Assembly: GCA_003326195.1 (NCBI GenBank)
Contig: LXQE01000148.1
Location: forward strand, 127,718-191,717
Reading direction: 5' to 3'
Source: Nostoc punctiforme NIES-2108
Lineage (GTDB): Bacteria > Cyanobacteriota > Cyanobacteriia > Cyanobacteriales > Nostocaceae
DNA length: 64,000 bases
The number at the start of each line of letters is the position of its first letter. The first letter of the stretch is position 1. Below the pieces are notes generated by a model that had not been told where the DNA came from, did not search any database, and saw only the letters and a list, made by a program, of their open reading frames with translations. A program made the translations under genes and the position numbers. This document shows positions 8,101-15,591 of the stretch, piece by piece.

Positions 8101-9861
8101 CCTAATGGCAAGGTTGATCGTAAGGCACTACCTGTACCTGATACAGCAAGACCTGAATTAGGCAAAGAGCTAGTAGCACCTCGTAATTTCGTAGAAGCCA
8201 AGCTGGCTGAAATTTGGGCAGAAGTGCTTGGTGTGGATAAAGTGGGTATTTTCGATAACTTTTTTGAGTTAGGTGGTGATTCCATCCTTGCCATTGTAGT
8301 TATTACCAGAGCCAACCAGGCTGGTCTAAAACTGGCAGTTAAACAGTTATTTCAACATCAAACAGTTGCTGGTTTGGCAAGTGTCGCAGTTGCGAAAAAG
8401 GTAAAACAAGCTGAACAAGGATTGATTACAGGTTTAGCTGCCCTGACACCAATACAATACTGGTTTTTTGAACAGAATCTACTTGAACCCCACCACTGGA
8501 ACCAAGCAGTCTTACTAGAAGTTAAACAAGTTCTTGACCTAGCTGTATTAGAAAAATCCGTACAGCAACTGCTGTTACACCATGATGCTCTCCGCTTACG
8601 CTTTGAACAAACAGAGTCTAGCTGGCAGCAGGTTATAGCCAGCCCTGATGCAGAAGTACCCTGGATACACTTGGATTTCTCTGCCCTATCAGCAAGCGAA
8701 CAAGAACTAGCCATCGAAACAGCTGCTACCAAATTACAAGCGAGTCTTAATCTCTCAACAGGCCCATTGATCCGAGTTGCTCTGTTCGACTTAGGGCAGC
8801 AACCAAGCCATTTGCTGATAGTCATTCACCATTTAGCCGTAGATGGGGTTTCTTGGCGGATTTTACTGGAGGATTTAGAAACAGTATACCAACAGTTAAG
8901 TCAAGGCAAGAAAGCGCAACTGCCAGCAAAGACAACCTCGTTTAAATATTGGTCGCAATGCTTACAGGAATATGCACAATCAGCTATCCTCCAGCAAGAA
9001 TGGGACTATTGGCTGAGTCCGTCTTGGCAGGAGATTGCTCCTTTACCAGTCGATTTTTCTGACGGCGACAATACTGTGGAGCAAGTTCGGAACATCTCAA
9101 TTTTTCTGACTGTGGAACAGACTCAAGCCTTGCTAAAAGAAGTACCAAAAGCTTACAATACGCAAATTAACGATATTTTGCTCACGGCACTAGTACAGGC
9201 TTTTTCTCAATGGACTGGCAATAGTTCTCTGTTGTTGGCTCTGGAAGGTCATGGGCGGGAAGAAATTTTCGATGATGTAGATTTTTCACGCACATTAGGT
9301 TGGTTAACCTCTATTTTTCCTGTACTATTAGATTTAGGAAAAACGTCTGATCCCGTAGAGGCGTTGAAAGTGGTAAAAGAGCAGCTGCGGGGCATTCCAA
9401 ATAAGGGAATGGGCTATGGTGTACTACGTTACCTAAGTCATGATACTACAAGAGTAAAGGCACTGCGATCGCTTCCCCAAGCTGAGGTCGTCTTCAATTA
9501 CTTAGGTCAGTTCGATCAAACATTTTCAAACTCATCAATATTTAGAATCTCTCAGAACTCCCAAGGACAAACGCGCAGTTCGGGGAACCAGGAGACCTAT
9601 ACGCTAAATATCAATGCTTTGGTAATTGATAACCAGTTGAGAGTGAATTGGGCGTACAGCGAAAAAATACATCGACGAAGTACTATCGAACGATTAGCGC
9701 AAGAGTTTTTAGAAGCATTGCAAGTACTCATGACTCATTGTCAATCCCCTGAAGACAGAGGATATACACCTTCTGATTTTCCAGAAGCAGACTTGATTCA
9801 ACAAGACCTTGATCGGTTTTTAGAGAAAATCAACCGAGGGAGTAAAAATAAAACAAGATGA
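5113..9861 (+). CDS. NRPS1: C-A-PCP-E module
   Basis: This 1582-residue module starts with a basic N-terminal segment (about 1-50) that may dock an upstream partner. The condensation domain (50-500) has an intact HHIVSDG near residue 180. The adenylation domain (530-1000) has YTSGSTGKPKG near residue 655. A carrier protein with GGDSI (about 1054) and an epimerisation domain (1110-1560) with HHLAVDG and NYLGQFDQ follow. My reading of the ten pocket residues is D-L-K-N-F-G-T-D-I-K (last assumed). I cannot assign a substrate. The E domain implies a D-residue is passed on. The stop overlaps the next gene's ATG by 4 bases, indicating translational coupling. The C domain is LCL-like, so the donor would be an L-aminoacyl or a polyketide unit. 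Confidence 0.93.
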   Translation: MDKKKDEISKRRSKLSLVQQEFLKKRLQGEIRSDFQLEVIPRRSQISPAPLSFAQQRLWFLAQLEPNSPFYNIPGAVRLQGQLDLGALQQSFNEIISRHEALRSNFQTREGQAISVISETVPLILPIFDISELPLNQQEAEVKQQASQEAQKPFDLNSDLLLRAKLLRLSKQEHILLLTMHHIVSDGWSIGVMVRELATLYQAFCNGEPSPLPALPIQYVDFAVWQRQWLQGEVLETQISYWLKHLENAPKVLELPTDHPRPAIQTFRGATYSFKLSKELSASLNKLSEQQGSTLFMTLLAGFQTLLWRYTGKEDIVIGSPIANRNRTEIEGLIGFFVNTLVLRTSLAGNPSFEELLKRVREVALGAYAHQDLPFELLVEQLQPQRDLSYTPLFQVMFVLQNAPMSALELPGLTLTPLESNSDSAKFDLTLQMTETEEGLVGSLEYNTDLFEEKTIHRMAGHLQTLLEGVVANPQQHLSELPLLIDSERHQLLREWNNTEVEYSQQLCIHQLFEAQVERTPDSIAVVFEDEQLTYCELNTRANQLAHYLQALGVKPEVLVGICVERSLDMVIGLLAILKAGGAYVPLDPMYPPERLAFMLENADIFVLLTHKRLAERLSKYKGDMICFDADCETIAQQSRENQVSGVTPDNLMYVIYTSGSTGKPKGAGVYQRSFANLMNWFVTEFDFTCNDRVLLISSLSFDLTQKNIYAPLLVGGELHLLSSGCYDAAQIAESVCNKQVTWLNCTPSAFYPLIDQGDKSLCMKKTLKYVFLGGEPISISRLKVWLDSVPCKTQIVNTYGPTECTDICAAYRVAQPEQWLEKLVPIGKPIYNAKVYILDEKLKPLPVGMVGELYVGGEGVGRGYINNIDLTLAKFVSDPFSNKPGARLYKSGDLARYLADGNIEYLGRIDHQVKIRGFRIELGEIEVAINQYPAVKETVVVVSEESVNSKRLVAYVVPQKEQTLAIPELRSFLESKLPPYMVPSAFVSLEALPLTPNGKVDRKALPVPDTARPELGKELVAPRNFVEAKLAEIWAEVLGVDKVGIFDNFFELGGDSILAIVVITRANQAGLKLAVKQLFQHQTVAGLASVAVAKKVKQAEQGLITGLAALTPIQYWFFEQNLLEPHHWNQAVLLEVKQVLDLAVLEKSVQQLLLHHDALRLRFEQTESSWQQVIASPDAEVPWIHLDFSALSASEQELAIETAATKLQASLNLSTGPLIRVALFDLGQQPSHLLIVIHHLAVDGVSWRILLEDLETVYQQLSQGKKAQLPAKTTSFKYWSQCLQEYAQSAILQQEWDYWLSPSWQEIAPLPVDFSDGDNTVEQVRNISIFLTVEQTQALLKEVPKAYNTQINDILLTALVQAFSQWTGNSSLLLALEGHGREEIFDDVDFSRTLGWLTSIFPVLLDLGKTSDPVEALKVVKEQLRGIPNKGMGYGVLRYLSHDTTRVKALRSLPQAEVVFNYLGQFDQTFSNSSIFRISQNSQGQTRSSGNQETYTLNINALVIDNQLRVNWAYSEKIHRRSTIERLAQEFLEALQVLMTHCQSPEDRGYTPSDFPEADLIQQDLDRFLEKINRGSKNKTR

Positions 9862-11258
9862 AAGAAGATATCCAAGATATATATCCACTATCTCCGATAC
9901 AGCATGGTATGCTTTTTCACAGTCTGCACGCTCCGGAAATGGAGCTATACCATGCACAGTCTGTCTACACCTTTAGTGGCAATTTGAACCTTGCGGCTTT
10001 TGAATATGCTTGGCAGCAAGTAGCAACCCGACACACAATGTTGCGTACTAGCTTCTATTGGGAAGAATTGGATAAACCACTACAAGTTGTGCATCGGCAA
10101 GTAGAAGTACCTGTAGAATATCAAGACTGGCAAGAAATCAATCCATTAGAACAGCAAGAGCGTTTACAGTCTTTTCTCAACAGCGATCGCCTGCGGCGTT
10201 TTGATTTTTCCCAAGCACCTCTAATGCGTGTGGCCATCATCCAGATTCAAGAACACGCTTACTATCTTGTTTGGAGTAGCAGCCTGATCGTTCTTGATGG
10301 TTGGTCATATCCATTGGTATTAAATGATGTGATTGAAATTTATGAAGCTTATTGTCAGGGTGAAGATGCATCCTTAGCAGATGGCAGTTGCTTTCAAGAT
10401 TATATCAAATGGCTCAAACAGCAGGATTCATCAAAAGCAGAGGAGTTCTGGCGACAGCATCTTCATGGAGTCAAAGAGGCTACTCCTTTAAGGAATTTAG
10501 AGTCAAACAACTTGTCTCACTTAGAACAACGGTACGAGGATATAAAAATCAGTCTATCGGAAGTAACGACAAAGAATCTATATTTATTAGCAAGAAAGCA
10601 TCACCTCACTATGAGTACCCTCGTTCAGGGAGCTTGGGCTATACTTCTGTATCACTACAGTGGCAAAAATGATGTAGTCTATGGCTGTACTACTTCTGGT
10701 CGTCCAGTAGATTTAGAGGGTTCGGAGTCAATGGTAGGGGAAATGGTTAATACCTTACCAGTAAACATCAAGGTAAATATGCATGAGTATTTATTACCTT
10801 GGCTTCAGCAATTGCAAAATCAGTTAATAGATATTCGTGAATATGAATATTATCCATTGGTAGATATTCAAAAGTGCAGCGAAGTTCGAGGTAATGTAAC
10901 CTTGTTTGAGAGCATAGTGGTGTTCGAGAACCAAAAAACAGGTAAATTTCTGGAAGAATGGGGGAGTCTAAACATCTCTGAGAAAACTGAATATTACAAA
11001 ACTAACTATCCTCTAACTATAGTTGGGTATCCTGGTTCAGAACTGACGATTGGAATTAATTATGATTTTCGCCGCTTTGATGGTGCAACAATCATTAATA
11101 TATTAGAGCATTTAAAAATATTGCTCGAAGGCGTAGTGACGAATCCTCAAGTACGTCTTCAGGATTTATTGTTGCTTACCGAGCAAAAGCCCCATATTAA
11201 ATTATCAATGTTAGAAACAGAAATGTCATTGGATTTTGATTTTGTTTCCACCAATTAA
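9858..11258 (+). CDS. Stand-alone NRPS condensation domain with degenerate active site
   Basis: This 466-residue protein is a complete two-lobe condensation domain and nothing else. It opens with DIYPLSPIQHGMLFHS, like the DCL-type C domain of NRPS4 (NFYPLSPMQQGILFHS) that follows an epimerase. A DCL type fits its place after the NRPS1 E domain. The catalytic HHxxxDG has become SLIVLDG (residues 142-148, bases 10281-10301): both histidines are lost and only Asp-Gly remains. No A or PCP domain follows in frame. It may be a structural or docking C domain, or a decayed half of a former C-A-PCP gene split from NRPS2. Confidence 0.85.
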   Translation: MKEDIQDIYPLSPIQHGMLFHSLHAPEMELYHAQSVYTFSGNLNLAAFEYAWQQVATRHTMLRTSFYWEELDKPLQVVHRQVEVPVEYQDWQEINPLEQQERLQSFLNSDRLRRFDFSQAPLMRVAIIQIQEHAYYLVWSSSLIVLDGWSYPLVLNDVIEIYEAYCQGEDASLADGSCFQDYIKWLKQQDSSKAEEFWRQHLHGVKEATPLRNLESNNLSHLEQRYEDIKISLSEVTTKNLYLLARKHHLTMSTLVQGAWAILLYHYSGKNDVVYGCTTSGRPVDLEGSESMVGEMVNTLPVNIKVNMHEYLLPWLQQLQNQLIDIREYEYYPLVDIQKCSEVRGNVTLFESIVVFENQKTGKFLEEWGSLNISEKTEYYKTNYPLTIVGYPGSELTIGINYDFRRFDGATIINILEHLKILLEGVVTNPQVRLQDLLLLTEQKPHIKLSMLETEMSLDFDFVSTN

Positions 11259-11473
11259 ATGGCTAGATAAAGCTTAAAAAATCAAAGTTAACAAAAAAAT
11301 ACCAAATTTCATTTCCAGGATTTTGATCTTGATTTATTTGTAATTAGAGAAGACGAAGGGGTTTTTGGCTTTTAGCGATCGCTCCTATAGACCCGAAGAG
11401 TCTTTTAAAGGAAAACCCTAAATTCAGCAATCCCAGATTAATTAATGTATTTTGTAATTCAAATAGAAAACTC

Positions 11474-12730
11474 ATGAATATATTTGAAAAGCGTGAATCA
11501 AACGTCAGAAGCTATTGCCGCAATTTTACCGCCATCTTTCATAGAGCTAAAGGTTCTATAATTTATTCTGAATCAGGTGAAGAATATATTGATTTTTTAG
11601 CAGGAGCAGGTGCTTTAAATTATGGACATAATCACGACTATATCAAAGAAAAGGTGATCTCATATTTAGATGCCGATGGAATAACACATGGTTTGGATAT
11701 GTATACTTCGGCTAAGGAGAAATTTTTAGCCAAGTTTGATGAGGTGGTACTAAGTTCAACAAAACTAGATTATCGCATTCAATTTTGTGGGCCAACAGGA
11801 ACAAACGCAGTTGAAGCTGCTTTAAAATTAGCGAGAAAAGTAAAACGAAGAACAGGTATATTCTCCTTCATGGGAGCATATCATGGAATGACTTTAGGCA
11901 GCCTATCGATTAGTGGCAACATCGGAATTAGAGCAGGCGCAATTGGTACATCAAGTAATGTAAATTTTATGCCTTATCCTTATGGATTCATGGAAAGTTT
12001 TGACACAATAGAATATATAAATTCTGTTTTAAATGATGTCAACTCCGGAATTGAAAAACCAGCAGCAATAATCTTTGAAACAGTGCAAGCTGAAGGTGGG
12101 GTTGTTGTAGCTCCCATTGAGTGGATGCAAAGACTAAGAAGGTTATGTGACGACAATGATATTTTATTAATCTGCGATGATATTCAGGTCGGCTGTGGTC
12201 GAACAGGCTCTTTCTTTTCCTTTGAAAGAGCAGATATTGTTCCTGATATGGTAGTACTTTCTAAATCTATTAGTGGGTACGGGTTTCCAATGTCACTATT
12301 ATTGATTAAACCAGAATTGGATATATGGGAACCGGGTGAGCATAATGGTACTTTTCGGGGTAATCAATTGGCATTTATAGGAGCAACAGCAGCTCTAGAG
12401 TATAGAGAAAGTAGCAATCTCCAACAGGATGTCAAAGCCAAAGAACTTTTTCTGAAAAATTTTCTTACTCAACAAATAGCACCAATTAGTGAAAAGATAG
12501 AAATACGTGGGATTGGTATGATTTGGGGTATTGATTTAAAAAATTTTGGCGGCAATATTTTTGCTAAAAGTATAACATCACGTTGTTTTGATCTAGGATT
12601 AATAGTTGAATGCGCAGGTAGAAATGATACTGTAATTAAAATTTTGCCACCTTTGGTAATTGATATGTCTACCTTAGAAAAAGGTTGTTTAATTATCAAA
12701 AAAGCTTTTAATGACTGCATGTCAAATTAA
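11474..12730 (+). CDS. ectB: Diaminobutyrate--2-oxoglutarate aminotransferase (EctB-like, class III)
   Basis: This 418-residue PLP-dependent class III aminotransferase carries FCGPTGTNAVEAALKLAR (PLP phosphate), FLYDDIQ-like LICDDIQVGCGRTG, the Schiff-base lysine Lys264 in VVLSKSISGYGFP, and GEHNGTFRGNQLAF, which is diagnostic of the EctB/Dat group. The group makes L-2,4-diaminobutyrate from aspartate semialdehyde and glutamate. No EctA or EctC gene is nearby, so ectoine is not the purpose. The next NRPS has an acidic, Dab-compatible pocket, so the enzyme probably supplies Dab to it. The gene is preceded by 215 bp without a gene that contains a GCGATCGC site; no clear promoter could be placed. 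Confidence 0.88.
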   Translation: MNIFEKRESNVRSYCRNFTAIFHRAKGSIIYSESGEEYIDFLAGAGALNYGHNHDYIKEKVISYLDADGITHGLDMYTSAKEKFLAKFDEVVLSSTKLDYRIQFCGPTGTNAVEAALKLARKVKRRTGIFSFMGAYHGMTLGSLSISGNIGIRAGAIGTSSNVNFMPYPYGFMESFDTIEYINSVLNDVNSGIEKPAAIIFETVQAEGGVVVAPIEWMQRLRRLCDDNDILLICDDIQVGCGRTGSFFSFERADIVPDMVVLSKSISGYGFPMSLLLIKPELDIWEPGEHNGTFRGNQLAFIGATAALEYRESSNLQQDVKAKELFLKNFLTQQIAPISEKIEIRGIGMIWGIDLKNFGGNIFAKSITSRCFDLGLIVECAGRNDTVIKILPPLVIDMSTLEKGCLIIKKAFNDCMSN

Positions 12731-12784
12731 ATTGGCATACTAATATTCCTAATTCAGAAAGTAGTTTGTTATCAGGAAAACAAT

Positions 12785-15556
12785 ATGAGTACAAAATCAC
12801 ACTCAAATGACTTATTGTCTCAAAAAATTTATTGGATAAATAAGTTATCTGGAGAACTACCAGAAACAAATTTAATGCTGGACTATATAAGACCTTTATT
12901 TCCTAGTGATAAAAACAAATCTCTTAGCTTTGACTTATCAAATGACTTATCTAAAGCAATCATTAAGCTAGCAAAAGGTTCTTATTTTTCAACATACTTG
13001 ATACTAGTGTCTGCATTGAATATATTGCTACAAAAATATACTCGAAATAATGATGTTATTATTGGAATACCTATATATGAAGAAAATGGTACAAGTTGCA
13101 TAAATAGCAAAATCATTCCCTTGCGTACTCAGGTAACACGTCAACTTTCATTCAAAGATTTTACTTTTGAAGTCAAAGATGCAATTATCGGTGCTTTCAA
13201 CAATCAGAACTATAACTTTAATGAGTTAATTAAGTTGTTAGAGCTACCAACAAGCCCTAATCGTTGTCCACTTTTTGACATAGTAGTTTTATTAGAAAAT
13301 ATTCATGGTAAAAAAGATTTAAATCAACTTAATAATGACATAACAATTTCTTTCTCAGTTGATGATGAAGGTATTATTGCCAATATTGAGTATAAAGAAC
13401 ATCTGTTTAAAGATGAAAATATAAAATTGATGATTAGGTATTATACTAATGGTCTTGAGAGTATTATCAATAACTGGAATAATAGAATATCAGATATTAA
13501 ATTTTTGAAAGAATTTGATAAACATCAGTTGTTGAAAACATATAACAATAAGACTAAAGAATATCCCGTCGATCAGACAATAAATAAATTATTTGAAAAT
13601 CAGGTCTCTCAAACTCCAAATAAGATAGCTGTTGTTCATAAATCCACTAAATTAACCTATCAAGAAATAAATATAAAAGCTAATCGAATAGCTAGATTAC
13701 TGCGAAGAATAGGTGTTTCTAAAGGAGAATTTGTAGGCATTTTTAAAGCTCGCGATATCAATTTTCTGGTTGCTATCCTTGCTATCTACAAGGCGGGTGG
13801 GGCATATATACCGATTGACAGTACTTATCCACCAAATCGAATTAAATATATGCTATCTAATAGCGAAGTTAAATTTATACTAACAGATTATTCGCTATTA
13901 AATTACTTATCAGACTTGGTAGAAGATGATTCGCAATTATCATCTATTGTTTGTTTAGATGATGTCTTGAATAAGACTAAACTAGAGGCTAATAAAACAG
14001 AGCTTAAAATATATAGCAAGTGTGATTTTGACCAGCTAGCTCATGACAATTTAGAACATCTGAATGATGCTGTCACCCCAGCTTATATGCTTTATACTTC
14101 AGGCTCTACAGGATTATCTAAAGGGGCAGTTGTTAGACATGATGGTGCAATAAATCATATTTATGCTCAATTTGATGAGTTGGAGTTAAGGTCAGAATTT
14201 TGTTTTCTCCAAAGCGCTCCTTCTTCAACAGATATTTCTGTATGGCAATTTTTGGCACCACTTTTAATTGGCGGAAAGACTATAATTGTAGATATCGAAA
14301 CTGTTGCGATTCCCGAACAATTATTTGCAGTACTTAAATCAGAACAAATTACTGTTGTTGAATTAGTACCAATATTATTTGGAGGGTTACTTGAATATAC
14401 TTCCCAATTACCAAACCATGAACGGGTATTACCAGATTTAAAATGGATGATATTATCAGGTGAATCTGTATCGGTTAAATGGGTAAATAAGTGGCTTGAG
14501 ATATACCCCCATATCAGAATTGCTAATGCTTATGGCCCTACCGAAGCTGCTGATGATATCACCCAGTTTATCGTTAACAAGCCTTTGCCAGAAAATCAGC
14601 GAACAGTTCCAATTGGTAAACCATTAGCAAACTTAAATCTCTACATTCTAGATGAAGAAATGCAGCTATTACCCATTGGTGTTCCTGGAGAAATCTGTGT
14701 ATCGGGAATTGGTGTAGGTGATGGGTATTGGAAAAATGAAGAAAAAACCAATTTAAGCTTTGTTCCTAACCCGTTTACAGATACCATAAACAGCCTACCT
14801 GGTAATCGCAGAGATTTAATTTATAAGACTGGAGATTTAGGAAGGTGGCTGACTGATGGGAACATCGAATTCCTTGGACGTATTGACCATCAAGTGAAGA
14901 TTCGTGGTTTCCGGGTTGAACTTGGAGAAATTGAGACATTTTTAGGTCAGCACCCGAATGTACGTGAAAATGTAGTTGTGGTTCAACAGGAGCAAGCAGA
15001 TAACGTGCAATTAGTTGCCTATGTGGTTGCGAAGACAGAAGTAGTTCTTAGTATTAGCGAACTCCTTAGCTTCTTGAAGGGAAAATTACCTGACCACATG
15101 ATTCCTTCTGCCTTTGTAGTACTGAAAAATCTACCGCTAGCACCAAGCGGTAAAGTAGACCGTAAAGCTCTGCCTAAACCAGATAATCTTCGTCCAGAAC
15201 TAGAAACAGCTTACGTGTCACCGCGAAATGAGATCGAGCGGACGGTTGCTGATATTTGGCAAAAAGTACTGAAGGTGGAGAAAGTTGGCATTAAAGATAA
15301 CTTTTTTGAACTTGGTGGTCATTCGTTAAATGTACTTCAGGTTTATAGCAAAGTGCGAGAACTTTTGAAAGCGGATTTAGCTATAACTGATCTTTTTAAA
15401 TATCCGACTATAAATTCTTTATCACAGTATTTAACTCAAAAAGATAATAGTGATGAAGTATTTGCTTCTGAAAGTAATCAAATAAATGAAAATCTAGAAG
15501 CTGGTAAAGCTAGATTAAAACAAAGCCGCTTACGAAAGAAACAACAACTTATTTAA
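12785..15556 (+). CDS. NRPS2: partial C - A - PCP, predicted 2,4-diaminobutyrate
   Basis: This 923-residue protein starts with only the C-terminal lobe of a condensation domain (about residues 10-245, starting KIYWINKLSGELPE); the lobe with HHxxxDG is absent. Then come the A domain (about 260-770; YTSGSTGLSKGA near residue 437) and a PCP with GGHSL (about 843). The pocket reads D-I-W-E-I-S-A-D-D-K by my alignment to GrsA. Glu278 and Asp331 also occur in ornithine-type codes and suit a side-chain amino group. With the EctB gene next door, Dab is the best inference. The C-terminus (KARLKQSRLRKKQQ) is a basic tail like those of NRPS4 and PKS2, all of which precede a KS-first protein. The A domain has an extra 20-30 residue insertion before A3. 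Confidence 0.9.
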   Translation: MSTKSHSNDLLSQKIYWINKLSGELPETNLMLDYIRPLFPSDKNKSLSFDLSNDLSKAIIKLAKGSYFSTYLILVSALNILLQKYTRNNDVIIGIPIYEENGTSCINSKIIPLRTQVTRQLSFKDFTFEVKDAIIGAFNNQNYNFNELIKLLELPTSPNRCPLFDIVVLLENIHGKKDLNQLNNDITISFSVDDEGIIANIEYKEHLFKDENIKLMIRYYTNGLESIINNWNNRISDIKFLKEFDKHQLLKTYNNKTKEYPVDQTINKLFENQVSQTPNKIAVVHKSTKLTYQEINIKANRIARLLRRIGVSKGEFVGIFKARDINFLVAILAIYKAGGAYIPIDSTYPPNRIKYMLSNSEVKFILTDYSLLNYLSDLVEDDSQLSSIVCLDDVLNKTKLEANKTELKIYSKCDFDQLAHDNLEHLNDAVTPAYMLYTSGSTGLSKGAVVRHDGAINHIYAQFDELELRSEFCFLQSAPSSTDISVWQFLAPLLIGGKTIIVDIETVAIPEQLFAVLKSEQITVVELVPILFGGLLEYTSQLPNHERVLPDLKWMILSGESVSVKWVNKWLEIYPHIRIANAYGPTEAADDITQFIVNKPLPENQRTVPIGKPLANLNLYILDEEMQLLPIGVPGEICVSGIGVGDGYWKNEEKTNLSFVPNPFTDTINSLPGNRRDLIYKTGDLGRWLTDGNIEFLGRIDHQVKIRGFRVELGEIETFLGQHPNVRENVVVVQQEQADNVQLVAYVVAKTEVVLSISELLSFLKGKLPDHMIPSAFVVLKNLPLAPSGKVDRKALPKPDNLRPELETAYVSPRNEIERTVADIWQKVLKVEKVGIKDNFFELGGHSLNVLQVYSKVRELLKADLAITDLFKYPTINSLSQYLTQKDNSDEVFASESNQINENLEAGKARLKQSRLRKKQQLI

Positions 15557-15591
15557 AAACGAATAGAAGATTAATTAAAAGGATAAAAATC

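Noticed and set aside
8052..8825. Long antisense open frames inside NRPS1 and similar ones elsewhere
   Set aside because: They mirror conserved domain coding on the plus strand and show no protein-family motifs.
9858..11258. Frameshift explanation for the stand-alone C domain
   Set aside because: The domain is complete at both ends, and no A-domain sequence follows in any frame before the aminotransferase gene.
11474..12730. Ectoine biosynthesis
   Set aside because: No ectA or ectC gene is present; the aminotransferase is flanked by NRPS genes.
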